From assembly GCF_030646115.1 (NCBI RefSeq), contig NZ_JAUSMX010000027.1:62001-126000 (forward strand): a stretch of DNA of 64,000 nt, written 5' to 3'. This DNA is from Fluviicoccus sp. (lineage in GTDB: Bacteria; Pseudomonadota; Gammaproteobacteria; Pseudomonadales; Moraxellaceae). Shown piece by piece: positions 25,735 to 34,314 of this stretch; the stretch's first letter is position 1, and every line of letters begins with the position of its first letter. The notes below the pieces were generated by a model. That model worked only from the letters and a program-made list of their open reading frames with translations. It was not told where the DNA came from and did not search any database. Both the position numbers and the translations under genes were made by a program.

Positions 25735-25854
25735 CCCTCTCCCCTTGTGGGAGAGGGTTAGGGTGGGGGGTGCGGAAAGTTGCCTGAACACACCGTCAGT
25801 TCCAGCGCCACGGCTGAACCCCTCTCCCCGGCCCTCTCCCACAAGGGGAGAGGG
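25735..25854. repeat. 120-bp inverted-repeat intergenic element
   Basis: Arms at 25735-25757 (CCCTCTCCCCTTGTGGGAGA and GGG) and 25832-25854 are perfect 23-base reverse complements. The inner part carries GGTTAGGGTGGGGGG. This CCCTCTCCC...GGGAGAGGG pattern is a well-known class of dispersed intergenic repeat in proteobacterial genomes. It may act as a transcription terminator for the lipase gene. Confidence 0.7.
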
Positions 25855-25866
25855 AGCGTTTCAACA

Positions 25867-27672
25867 TCACCACGTCGTCGGCGCGGGCGGTGTCACCGTA
25901 AAGGCATAGGTCTGCCCCGGACCGGACATCAGCGTGGTGAACAGGCTGCTGAACACCCCGCAGTCCTTCATGGCCGGGAAGGTGGTGATACCGGCAAAGC
26001 TCAGGTTGCCGTTACCCAGCGACGACACCGGTCCGTCGAAATCGATCGGCAAATCTACCGGCGACGAGGTCTGGCAGCCGAACGGAATCTGCAGCACCGA
26101 CGCCCCCGCCGACACCACCTTGATGTTCACCGTCGCCTTGCCATGCACATGCAATTGTCCGTTATTGTCCAGCGACGCCGTGCCGGTGGTGGGGCCGGTG
26201 GGAATCACCGACAGCTTCACATCGGCAGGCAGGCCTGCAATCTTCAGGTTGGTGGTGAAGGTGGGGATCACCATGCTGCCCTTCAGTGTATTGGCCGTCA
26301 TGTCGGTATCGGCGGTGAAGGTGGAGCCGGCAGGCAAGGTGACCGACTGTTTCAATGTCTTCAGCCCCATGGTGCCCGCCAGCGGCCAGTTCTTCAGCGA
26401 AACCACGAAGTTGCCGCCGCCGGGATTGGCGGTGCTGGTCGGTGCGGCCTTCAGTGACAGGCAGGTGCCCAGTGTGCTCTTGCCCGCAAAGCGGTCGCCC
26501 AGCCAGCCCAGCACTGTCGGCGCGGCCTGGAACTGGGTGACGATGTGCTCGCTGGGATAGACGCCGAAGGTGACATTGGCGAACTTGCCGCAATAAGCCT
26601 TCCTCAAGGCGACGGTCTGGTCGATGGGAATGAACTCATCCGCCACCCCGTGATACTGGTACAAGGGCACCGGAATCTTGCCGCTGCCCAGAGCCTGCGC
26701 CTTGATCGTCTGGTTGATGGACGGCACGGCGGTCAGCTGCGCCAGTGTCTGGTTGTTGACGGTGTATTCCGACACCTTGTGGTTCATGAAGTCATACAGC
26801 GCCTCGAACACGCACTCCGACTTGCCCTTGGCGACGGCGGCCTTGCCGGTGGCGTTGGTCAGCGAGTCCAGCGGAATCTGCGCCGGGTATTGCGTGGACA
26901 GGCCGATCACCGCGCCCAGCAGGAAGGAGGACCCGGCACTGCCATCAAGATAACCGGCGGTGCGCAGCAGGTCGGCGGGAATGCCCCCGGCGGCGACGGC
27001 GGTCAGCTTCAGGTTGGGGGCATAGGCCGCTTTCATTTCTCCGGCCCAGGCGGCGGACTGGCCGCCTTGCGAGTAACCCCAAATGGCGGATTTGGCATTG
27101 GCGCTGACGCCGGAGCCTGGAATCTGTGTGGCGGCGGTGAAGATGTCCAGCACGGCGTGGCCTTGCGATGCTCCGGTCATGTAGGTCGGAACCGCGCCGG
27201 TGGTGTAGCCGGAATAGTCGCTGACCAGCACCGCATAACCGGCCTTGAGCGCGGCGGCGATGTTGGCGTTTTCGTAGTCGGTGCCCTTCGCCATCTGCAC
27301 CGACGGCGCGCAGCCCTGCGCCAGGCCGTGCGTCCCCACGGCGTAACTGATCACCGGGCGTTCACCCGAACCGGTCCACAGGGTGGCGGGCACAATGACG
27401 GTGCCGGTGACGGTATTAGCCGCGCCCAACGCATCGGTGGAACGGTACAGCACGTTCCAGGCCTGCACCGCCGGGGCGCCTGCCCCCAGATTGACGGCAG
27501 CCGGGCGGTACCAGACCAGATCGCCGTGGTTGCCCGCACTCAGGGCAGGCGGGGTATAGAAGGTGGCGTCGCCGGGGCCGACAACAACGGCGGCGGCAGC
27601 GGGCAGGACGGGGGAAGCGATGGCGGCCAGCAGTCCCCACAGCAGCGGGGAACGGACAGGAATTCGGGTCAT
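25867..27672 (-). CDS. Secreted alpha/beta-hydrolase lipase (secretory lipase family)
   Basis: A 601-residue exported hydrolase. A Sec signal peptide (LLWGLLAAIASPVLPAAAA) precedes an alpha/beta-hydrolase domain with nucleophile S201 in GYSQGGQSAAW, an acid in YHGVADEFIP and a histidine in YPSEHIV, as in the secretory lipase (LIP) family PF03583. The C-terminal 190 residues (from about 400) are an extra beta-rich, Thr/Gly-rich region that may bind substrate or the cell surface. It would hydrolyse esters or triglycerides outside the cytoplasm. The AraC regulator and the anchored protein downstream are plausible partners. The start at 27672 has no strong ribosome site. Confidence 0.85.
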   Translation of the reverse strand: MTRIPVRSPLLWGLLAAIASPVLPAAAAVVVGPGDATFYTPPALSAGNHGDLVWYRPAAVNLGAGAPAVQAWNVLYRSTDALGAANTVTGTVIVPATLWTGSGERPVISYAVGTHGLAQGCAPSVQMAKGTDYENANIAAALKAGYAVLVSDYSGYTTGAVPTYMTGASQGHAVLDIFTAATQIPGSGVSANAKSAIWGYSQGGQSAAWAGEMKAAYAPNLKLTAVAAGGIPADLLRTAGYLDGSAGSSFLLGAVIGLSTQYPAQIPLDSLTNATGKAAVAKGKSECVFEALYDFMNHKVSEYTVNNQTLAQLTAVPSINQTIKAQALGSGKIPVPLYQYHGVADEFIPIDQTVALRKAYCGKFANVTFGVYPSEHIVTQFQAAPTVLGWLGDRFAGKSTLGTCLSLKAAPTSTANPGGGNFVVSLKNWPLAGTMGLKTLKQSVTLPAGSTFTADTDMTANTLKGSMVIPTFTTNLKIAGLPADVKLSVIPTGPTTGTASLDNNGQLHVHGKATVNIKVVSAGASVLQIPFGCQTSSPVDLPIDFDGPVSSLGNGNLSFAGITTFPAMKDCGVFSSLFTTLMSGPGQTYAFTVTPPAPTTW

Positions 27673-27866
27673 GACGGTCTCGGGTTATTGTTGGAATGAT
27701 TCCCTTCGCGGATGCGAGGTGTGTCATGGCCCGGAGCCGTGGTTTTGCAGGGGGAAGGCTCTGTGGCGGGCCACGGAGCGGACTATAGGAAGCGGCGGGG
27801 TTTGGTGCAGGACTTCTCAGGACAATGATCGGTTAAATGTGGCCACGGTCTTAAATACGGGGGCAA

Positions 27867-28079
27867 TCAGCCCTGCTCCGCCCGAAAATACGCTACCAGC
27901 GCATTGGCATGACCATGCCCCAGCTGGTGTTCCGACTTGAGAAACGCCACCTGCTCCATGTGCTTCAAGTCCTTCACGGACTCCAGCAACCCCAGCCAGT
28001 GCTGCACCGGCTGACCGTAGGTTTTCTCGATTGAAGGGAAATAGGAGGTGGGGCCCTTCACAGGTGAATCCAGTGGCAT
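27867..28079 (-). CDS. DUF4287 domain protein (70 aa)
   Basis: A 70-residue protein with the DUF4287 signature: SIEKTYGQPVQHWLGLLESVKDLKHMEQVAFLKSEHQLGHGHANALVAYFR. Function is unknown; the family is cytoplasmic and often stands alone. The ATG at 28079 has a GGAG site (TTGGAGATC) and is preferred over an upstream in-frame start. Confidence 0.85.
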   Translation of the reverse strand: MPLDSPVKGPTSYFPSIEKTYGQPVQHWLGLLESVKDLKHMEQVAFLKSEHQLGHGHANALVAYFRAEQG

Positions 28080-28139
28080 GATGATCTCCAATAGTTCGCA
28101 GGGGCGCGATGTCTCCTGCAATTATTAACTCACGATCCC

Positions 28140-30344
28140 CTACTTTGCCAACACCGCCCCATCGGCGCGCGCCTGGTGCAGCTTTTTGTAGTTATCAATC
28201 AACCGCTGATGCCGGTCCAGCCCCTCCAGCTTCATGCTGGTGGGCGTCAACCCATGGAAGCGCACACTGCCGTCCACGGACCCCAGCACCGCGTCCATCC
28301 GCTCGTTGCCGAACATCCGGCGGAAATTGAACGCGTAATCGTCCAGCTCCAGATCATCATCCAGCAACACTTCCAGCACCACATTCATGCATTGGTAAAA
28401 CAAACCGCGATCCACGGTATTGGTGTTGTACTGCAGGAAGGTTTCCACCAGTTCTTTCGTCTCTTCAAATTGCTTCAAGGCCAGATGAACCAGCAGCTTC
28501 AACTCCAGAACCGTTAACTGGCCCCACACCGTATTGTCGTCAAACTCAATGCCGATCAGGGTGTTGATATCGGTGTAGTTATCCAGCTCACTTTCCTCCA
28601 GACACTCCAGCAGCGCCTCAAGGCCGGTGTCATCCAGACGGTGCAGGTTCAAAATATCAGCGCGGAACTTCAGGGCGATGTTGGTGTTATCCCAGATCAG
28701 ATCCTCCACGGGATAAATTTCCGAATACCCCGGCACCAGGATGCGGCAGCCCGGCGCGCCCAGATGCGTGTAGACCGCCATGTACGCTTCCTTGCCCAGG
28801 TCTTTGAGAATGCCAAACAGCGTTGCAGCCTCCTCGACATTGGAGTTTTCACCCTGCCCGGAGAAATCCCATTCCACAAACTCATGATCCGCCTTGGCGC
28901 TGAAGAAGCGCCACGACACCACGCCGCTGGAGTCAATGAAGTGTTCCACGAAGTTGTTCGGCTCGGTCACGGCATTGCTTTGGAAGGTGGGCCGGGGCAA
29001 ATCATTCAGGCCTTCAAAACTGCGGCCTTGCAGCAACTCCGTCAGGCTGCGTTCCAGCGCAACCTCCAAGCTGGGGTGCGCCCCGAAGGAGGCAAACACG
29101 CCGCCGGTGCGCGGGTTCATCAGCGTCACGCACATCACCGGATATTTCCCGCCCAGCGAGGCGTCCTTTACCAGCACCGGAAAGCCTTGCTCTTCCAGCC
29201 CTTGAATACCGGCCAAGATGCCGGGGTATTTGGCCAGCACCTCCGCCGGAACATCCGGCAGCGCCATTTCGCCTTCCAGGATTTCGCGCTTCACCGCCCG
29301 CTCGAAGATTTCCGACAGGCACTGCACCTGCGCTTCCGCCAGCGTATTGCCCGCGCTCATGCCGTTGCTGAGAAACAGGTTTTCAATCAGGTTCGAGGGG
29401 AAATACACCACCTCGCCATCGGACTGACGCACAAAGGGCAGCGAGCAGATGCCGCGCTTGGTGTTGCCAGAGTTGGTGTCGTACAGGTGCGAGCTGCGCA
29501 GCTCGTCGTCCGGGTTGTAAATCTCCCGGCAGTATTCATCCAGGATTTCTTTGGGCAACCGATCGCGCCGGCCGGGCTTGAACCACTGTTCATCGGGGTA
29601 ATGCACAAAGTCGGCATTGGCGATGTCTTCGCCCCAGAACTGGCCGTGATAGAAGAAGTTACAGTTCAGCCGCTCAATAAATTCCCCCAGCGCCGAGGCC
29701 AGCGCGCTTTCCTTGGTGGACCCCTTGCCGTTGGTGAAGCACATGGGCGAGTGCGCGTCGCGGATGTGCAGCGACCACACGTTGGGCACAATATTGCGCC
29801 ACGAGGCGATTTCAATCTTCATGCCCAGACCGGCCATGATGGCCGACATGTTTGCGATGGTTTCTTCCAGCGGCAGGTCCTTGCCGGGTATGCAGGTGCT
29901 GTGTTCCGAGGCCAGATTGGGCATCAGCAAGGCCTGGGCGTCGGCATCAATGCTTTCCACGTCTTCAATCACAAACGTCGGGCCGGTTTGCACCACTTTC
30001 TTGACGGTGCAGCGGTCTATGGAACGCAAAATGCCCTGGCGGTCCTTGTCGGAGATATCGGCGGGCAGTTCCACCTGGATCTTGAAGATCTGGTTGTAGC
30101 GGTTTTCCGGGTCAACGATGTTGTTTTGCGACAGGCGGATGTTGTCAGTGGAAATGTTGCGGGTCTGGCAGTACAGCTTCACGAAGTAGGCGGCGCACAA
30201 GGCGGACGACGCGAGGAAGTAGTCGAACGGGCCCGGTGCGGAGCCGTCGCCCTTGTAGCGGATGGGTTGGTCGGCCACCACGGTGAAGTCATCAAACTTG
30301 GCTTCAAGCCGCAGTTTGTCGAGAAAGTTGACCTTGATTTCCAT
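28140..30344 (-). CDS. ycaO: OsmC-YcaO fusion protein
   Basis: A 734-residue protein with an N-terminal OsmC-like domain (1 to about 140, DYFLASSALCAAYFVKLYCQTRNI) fused to a YcaO domain (about 170-580, GKGSTKESALASALGEFIERLNCNFFY and SEIFERAVKREILEGE) and a C-terminal helical TPR-like part. YcaO domains use ATP to activate amide backbones; the E. coli homologue supports ribosomal protein S12 beta-methylthiolation by RimO. This fusion architecture is common in gammaproteobacteria. A cysteine of OsmC type is present at LCAAYF but its partner was not verified. It is monocistronic. Confidence 0.9.
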   Translation of the reverse strand: MEIKVNFLDKLRLEAKFDDFTVVADQPIRYKGDGSAPGPFDYFLASSALCAAYFVKLYCQTRNISTDNIRLSQNNIVDPENRYNQIFKIQVELPADISDKDRQGILRSIDRCTVKKVVQTGPTFVIEDVESIDADAQALLMPNLASEHSTCIPGKDLPLEETIANMSAIMAGLGMKIEIASWRNIVPNVWSLHIRDAHSPMCFTNGKGSTKESALASALGEFIERLNCNFFYHGQFWGEDIANADFVHYPDEQWFKPGRRDRLPKEILDEYCREIYNPDDELRSSHLYDTNSGNTKRGICSLPFVRQSDGEVVYFPSNLIENLFLSNGMSAGNTLAEAQVQCLSEIFERAVKREILEGEMALPDVPAEVLAKYPGILAGIQGLEEQGFPVLVKDASLGGKYPVMCVTLMNPRTGGVFASFGAHPSLEVALERSLTELLQGRSFEGLNDLPRPTFQSNAVTEPNNFVEHFIDSSGVVSWRFFSAKADHEFVEWDFSGQGENSNVEEAATLFGILKDLGKEAYMAVYTHLGAPGCRILVPGYSEIYPVEDLIWDNTNIALKFRADILNLHRLDDTGLEALLECLEESELDNYTDINTLIGIEFDDNTVWGQLTVLELKLLVHLALKQFEETKELVETFLQYNTNTVDRGLFYQCMNVVLEVLLDDDLELDDYAFNFRRMFGNERMDAVLGSVDGSVRFHGLTPTSMKLEGLDRHQRLIDNYKKLHQARADGAVLAK

Positions 30345-30636
30345 GTTGGCACCTGGCGTGAACGAGCAGCGACGCCTTTAGGAGTCCGCTGGATTGGATT
30401 GTTAGTCGGGTAGAAGAGGTAGGATGGGTAGAGGCACGAAACCCATCATGCTGATGATGCCCTCCCAACCCCATCCGCCACAAGCAATCCGCAGCATTAT
30501 CCCACCCATGGAATAGATATTCCCGTCAAACCCCGTTTATCTAATCTGGTACGACCGTCTAAGGTAGGCCTACTCTGGATAGGGCCTTTTCCGCCCGCAT
30601 CCGGTTCACAGGCATACCGTCAGTCGGGGGTCACTT
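30345..30636. other. Intergenic region upstream of the hydroxylase operon
   Basis: About 290 bases between divergent genes. It contains a short stem-loop repeat (30423-30448) and must hold promoters for both the OsmC-YcaO gene and the reductase-hydroxylase operon. The half near 30520-30600 is AT-richer; I see no convincing operator. Confidence 0.5.
30423..30448. repeat. GATGGGT...ACCCATC stem-loop repeat
   Basis: GATGGGT and ACCCATC flank a short centre with GAGGCACGAA; the preceding GTAG makes the GTAGGATGGGT...GAAACCCATC pattern known as a common dispersed repeat in proteobacteria. Confidence 0.55.
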
Positions 30637-31665
30637 ATGTTCGGTTGGGGCAAACGCAGTCAGGAACACCGGCTCGTCGTTGGGGAACACGCCCCCATGG
30701 TGCTGGCCAAGAACGAAACCGTGCTCAACGGCGCACTGCGCCACGGCGTCGCCTTTCCGCATAGCTGCAAGGTGGGTGGTTGCGCCGCCTGCAAATGCCG
30801 TCTGGTGTCCGGCCAGGTGCGCGAACTGACCGACAAGTCCTACCTGCTATCCCGGGAAGAAATCCGCGATAACTTCATCCTCGGCTGCCAGAGCATCCCG
30901 CTCTCCGATGTCACCGTGGAACTGCCGGTAAACCCGCTGGCCAACCAGCACACCACCGGCACCCTCACCCGGCAAATGATGCTGACGCATGACATCGCCG
31001 AGATTTTCCTGACGCTGGACGACCCCGTCCGCTACCTGCCAGGCCAGCATGCTTCACTGCGGGCGCTGTATACCGAGATTCCCGCCCGCTGCTACTCCTT
31101 CGCCCATCGTTGTGCGGAAGACGGCAACCGCGAGATTTGCTTCTTTGTGCGCCGGGTGCCCAACGGCCTTTTCTCGAACTGGCTGCTCGACCCGGCGTCG
31201 CTGAATCAACGGGTCGCGGTCGAGGCCAGCCTGGGCGACTTCCACCTGCGCCCCGGCGACAGTGCGCTGGTCTGCATGGCGGGCGGCAGCGGCCTGTCAC
31301 CGCTGATTGCCCTGCTGGAAGGGGCTTGCGACACCGAAGCCGTCAATCGGCCCGTGTACCTGCTGATGGGCGCGCGCAGCCAGCGCGACCTGTATTACAC
31401 CGATGAAATCCGCGCCCTGCAGCAACGCTGGCGCGCGCCTTTCACCTTTCTTCCCGTGTTGTCGGAAGAACCGGCGGACAGTGACTGGAGCGGCCTGCGC
31501 GGTTGGGTGACCGACGCGCTGACGCCCGAGATCACCGCCAACGCCCAGGGCTATCTCTGCGGTCCGCCGCCGATGATCGACGTGGCCATCGAGCGCATGA
31601 CCGCGCTCGGCATGGACCGCGAGGCCATCTTTTTCGACAAATTCTCCGACCAAACCGCGAGGTGA
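30637..31665 (+). CDS. Ferredoxin-NAD(P)H reductase component of a monooxygenase (XylA-like)
   Basis: A 342-residue electron-transfer protein. The N-terminal plant-type [2Fe-2S] ferredoxin has Cys ligands C44, C49, C52 and C84 (FPHSCKVGGCAACKCRL, FILGCQS). It is followed by an FAD domain (ARCYSFAHRC, the RxYS motif) and an NAD-binding domain (CMAGGSGLSPLIALLE, YLCGPPPMIDVA). It would pass electrons from NAD(P)H to the membrane hydroxylase encoded 5 nt downstream, as XylA does for XylM. The start ATG at 30637 follows a GGGGGTCACTT leader. Confidence 0.9.
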   Translation: MFGWGKRSQEHRLVVGEHAPMVLAKNETVLNGALRHGVAFPHSCKVGGCAACKCRLVSGQVRELTDKSYLLSREEIRDNFILGCQSIPLSDVTVELPVNPLANQHTTGTLTRQMMLTHDIAEIFLTLDDPVRYLPGQHASLRALYTEIPARCYSFAHRCAEDGNREICFFVRRVPNGLFSNWLLDPASLNQRVAVEASLGDFHLRPGDSALVCMAGGSGLSPLIALLEGACDTEAVNRPVYLLMGARSQRDLYYTDEIRALQQRWRAPFTFLPVLSEEPADSDWSGLRGWVTDALTPEITANAQGYLCGPPPMIDVAIERMTALGMDREAIFFDKFSDQTAR

Positions 31666-31670
31666 AAACC

Positions 31671-32885
31671 ATGTTCCGCTATGCGCGTTTCTTTATCGGC
31701 CCCGTGTTCTTTACGGGCGTGTCGCTGCTGATGGTGCTGGGTCACCAATGGCTGTGGCTGCCGGGCTTCCTGCTGATCCTGGCGGTGGTGCTGTTCGACC
31801 AGGCGCTCTCCCACGATTCCGTCGACCAGCCTTATGACCATAACGGCATCCTCGACTTCGCGCTGTACCTGTCACTTCCCGCCGCCATGACGTTCTTCTT
31901 CATGCTGTTCTGGGTGGCCGGCAGCGGCGCACAGGATGCGCTGGGGCTGGGCTCTTTCGTGCAGTCGCTGACCGGGATCGATGTCATCGCCGCCCGCAAT
32001 GACACTGCCTGGTATCACTATGCGCTGATGTTCGTCATTCTGGCGCTGCCCGCCACCGGCATCGGCGGCTTGGCCGGGCATGAACTGACGCACCGCACCG
32101 CCGATCCTTTCGCGCTGTGGTTGGGCCGCATCACCATGGCGCTGAACTGGGGCATCGCCTTCCCCATTGAGCATGTCTACGGCCACCACGCCTATGTCGG
32201 CACCGTGAAGGACCCCGCCACCGCGGCGCGCGGCGACTCCCTGTACCAGCACATTCCCAAGGCGATGAAACGCACCGTAGTCAATGCCTGGGAAATCGAG
32301 AAGGCCCGTCTGGACAAGGTCGGCAAATCCTTCCTGTCACCGAGCAACGTGCTGCTGCGCATGGCGCTGGTCGCCGCCGCCACCTCGGCCTTCGCCTTCT
32401 GGTGTGCCGGCTGGACCGGCCTGCTGTTCCACGGCATCGTCTGTTTTTCCACCAAGGTGGTGCTGGAAGCACTGAACTATGTGGAACACTATGGCATTGT
32501 CCGCGTGCCCAGCCAGCCGGTGCAGCCGCGCCATTCGTGGAACTGCAACCATGTGGTCAGCAGCGTCTTCACCTATAACCTGACCCGTCACAGCCATCAC
32601 CATGCCGATGCACAGGTACATTTCCAGGACCTGCACGCCCACGCTGAGCAACCGTCCATGCCGGGTGGCTTCCTCGCCGCCATCCTGTCCTCATTCATCC
32701 CGCCGCTGTGGCGGCGCATGATCACCCCGAAGTTGCTGGAATGGGACCGCACCCAGGCCGACCGCAACGAATTCCCGCTGATCCGCGCCGCCAACCAGGC
32801 CAGCGGCTGGCCGGAATTGAAAGACAGCGTCGCGAACACCGCTGCCCCGGCGCAGGCCATTCCGCAGGGCGGGCTGGGTTACTGA
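31671..32885 (+). CDS. Membrane di-iron hydroxylase (alkane/xylene monooxygenase family)
   Basis: A 404-residue integral-membrane fatty-acid-desaturase-superfamily enzyme. Histidine boxes H137-ELT-H141, H168-VYG-HH172-173 and later NYVEHYG and RHSHHHAD provide the eight or so di-iron ligands seen in AlkB alkane and XylM xylene hydroxylases. Hydrophobic helices flank the boxes. The start at 31671 follows the reductase stop with a GAGG ribosome site. Pairing with a fused reductase rather than rubredoxin favours an XylM-like reaction on alkyl or aromatic side chains, but alkane hydroxylation is equally open. A terminator follows. Confidence 0.87.
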   Translation: MFRYARFFIGPVFFTGVSLLMVLGHQWLWLPGFLLILAVVLFDQALSHDSVDQPYDHNGILDFALYLSLPAAMTFFFMLFWVAGSGAQDALGLGSFVQSLTGIDVIAARNDTAWYHYALMFVILALPATGIGGLAGHELTHRTADPFALWLGRITMALNWGIAFPIEHVYGHHAYVGTVKDPATAARGDSLYQHIPKAMKRTVVNAWEIEKARLDKVGKSFLSPSNVLLRMALVAAATSAFAFWCAGWTGLLFHGIVCFSTKVVLEALNYVEHYGIVRVPSQPVQPRHSWNCNHVVSSVFTYNLTRHSHHHADAQVHFQDLHAHAEQPSMPGGFLAAILSSFIPPLWRRMITPKLLEWDRTQADRNEFPLIRAANQASGWPELKDSVANTAAPAQAIPQGGLGY

Positions 32886-32897
32886 TCCCTTCCCCCA

Positions 32898-32924
32898 AAA
32901 CGGCCAAATGTCATTTGGCCGTTT
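32898..32924 (+). terminator. Terminator of the hydroxylase operon
   Basis: AAACGGCCAAAT (32898-32909) pairs perfectly with ATTTGGCCGTTT (32913-32924) around a 3-base loop; the stem is AT-ended and has a TTT tail. It could work in both directions. Confidence 0.8.
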
Positions 32925-32957
32925 CCCCCAGACAATGCCCCCTCTTCAGGTAACACT

Positions 32958-34178
32958 ATGCCCATCCCCGCCCGCCGCGCCGACACCCTGTTTCACGATG
33001 TCTGGCTGCCCCCGGAAACCCGCCAGATCCGTCAGGAGGTTCGCGAATTCGCCGAAGCCGTCCTTCGACCGGCCGCGCACCGGCTGAACAACACCCCGGA
33101 ATCCGTGGAGGCTTTCCCGCATGACATTTTCCGGCAGATGGCGGATGCAGGCTTGTACCGCATCCCTTTTGCCGCCGATGTCGGGGGGCGCGGTCTGGAA
33201 TTTCCGACGCTGGCGACGATGGTGACGCTGGAAGAACTGGCCTACTTCTCTCCCGGACTGACATCCGCCTTGTTCGACGGCCAGGCCATCCTGGTGGGCA
33301 AGACCCTGGAGTGCGCTCAGGAGCCGTTGCGCAGCCAATATCTGGCGGCGCTGGTGCGGGGCGAGTTTGTCGGCTCTTTCGCCACCAGTGAGCCGGAAGC
33401 CAGCACCGATCTTTCCGCAGCATCCATGCAAACCGTGGCCGTGCCGGTGGAGGGCGGATACTCCCTCAGCGGGTGCAAACGCTGGATAACCAACTCGGTG
33501 GTGGCGCGTTACATGCTGGTCCTAGCCCGTACCGAGTCGCGTTTAAGCATGTTTCTGGTCGACATGCACAGCCCCGGCGTCAGTGTCGGCAAACCGGACC
33601 TTAAAATGGGCAATCATGCCCAATTGACGGCCGATGTCCGTTTTGATGGCGTGTTTGTGCCGTCGGATCATGTTGTCGGAACACCCGGCAATGGCCTGAA
33701 AGTCGCCTTGGGAGCCCTGGCGCTGGGCCGCATGGGCATCGGCGCCATCGGGGTGGCCATGGCGCAGGCTGCATTTGATTTTTCCAGTCGTTATATCAGC
33801 GAGCGTAAGGTCTTCGGCAAGGCAATTGCCGGGTTCCAGCATTGGCAGTTCACCTTTGCGGAACATGCCATCAGTCTCGAAAATGCCCGGAACCTCTACC
33901 TGAAGGCGGCGTATCGCTTTGATACCGAAGGCGAGGCGGAACTGGAAGGAGCGATGGCCAAATATTACGGCAGCCGCCTGGCGGTGGATGTGTCTCGGGA
34001 TGCCATTCAGGCTTGCGGTGCCTATGGATTTGTGCGCGAGCTTTCCGCAACCGGCCAGACGTTTCCACTGGAGTCCATCTATCGCGATGCCAAGATCGGC
34101 GAAATCTACGAGGGCACCAACGAGATACAACGCTGGATCATTGCCCGGCATATTTTTGGACGCGATCTGGTGGGCTGA
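32958..34178 (+). CDS. Acyl-CoA dehydrogenase
   Basis: A 406-residue FAD acyl-CoA dehydrogenase with the usual helical N-domain, a beta barrel (FVGSFATSEPEASTDLSA, GYSLSGCKRWITNS) and C-terminal helices ending in IYEGTNEIQRWIIARHIFGRDL; the Glu of YEGTNE is the catalytic base. It introduces a trans-2 double bond in acyl-CoA during beta-oxidation or a related degradation path. It sits downstream of the hydroxylase operon and is followed by a degenerate enoyl-CoA hydratase, suggesting an older beta-oxidation pair. Confidence 0.9.
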   Translation: MPIPARRADTLFHDVWLPPETRQIRQEVREFAEAVLRPAAHRLNNTPESVEAFPHDIFRQMADAGLYRIPFAADVGGRGLEFPTLATMVTLEELAYFSPGLTSALFDGQAILVGKTLECAQEPLRSQYLAALVRGEFVGSFATSEPEASTDLSAASMQTVAVPVEGGYSLSGCKRWITNSVVARYMLVLARTESRLSMFLVDMHSPGVSVGKPDLKMGNHAQLTADVRFDGVFVPSDHVVGTPGNGLKVALGALALGRMGIGAIGVAMAQAAFDFSSRYISERKVFGKAIAGFQHWQFTFAEHAISLENARNLYLKAAYRFDTEGEAELEGAMAKYYGSRLAVDVSRDAIQACGAYGFVRELSATGQTFPLESIYRDAKIGEIYEGTNEIQRWIIARHIFGRDLVG

Positions 34179-34314
34179 TGATGACTGACAGCGCGACGGT
34201 CTGGGCCTGATCACGCTGAATCGACCAGACAAGGCAGGCGATGATCTGCGCTTCTTCCTGAAGGCGCTGGCCTGCCGTCTGGCGGCGGGGCCGACACACT
34301 TCACCGGGCATTGA
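34179..34314 (+). pseudogene. Enoyl-CoA hydratase relic
   Basis: A short ORF starting MTDSATV just after the acyl-CoA dehydrogenase stop stops after ten codons. In the adjacent frame the sequence reads GLITLNRPDKA, the conserved start of the crotonase family, then jumps to a helical piece LRFFLKALACRLAAGPT that resembles the C-terminal region of the same family, ending at 34314. A frameshift and a large internal deletion of a once 260-residue gene would explain this. It overlaps the end of the convergent LysR gene. Confidence 0.5.

Noticed and set aside
28641-30413. 590-codon open frame antisense to the OsmC-YcaO gene
   Set aside because: The opposite strand carries clear OsmC and YcaO motifs; this frame has no motifs and no ribosome site.
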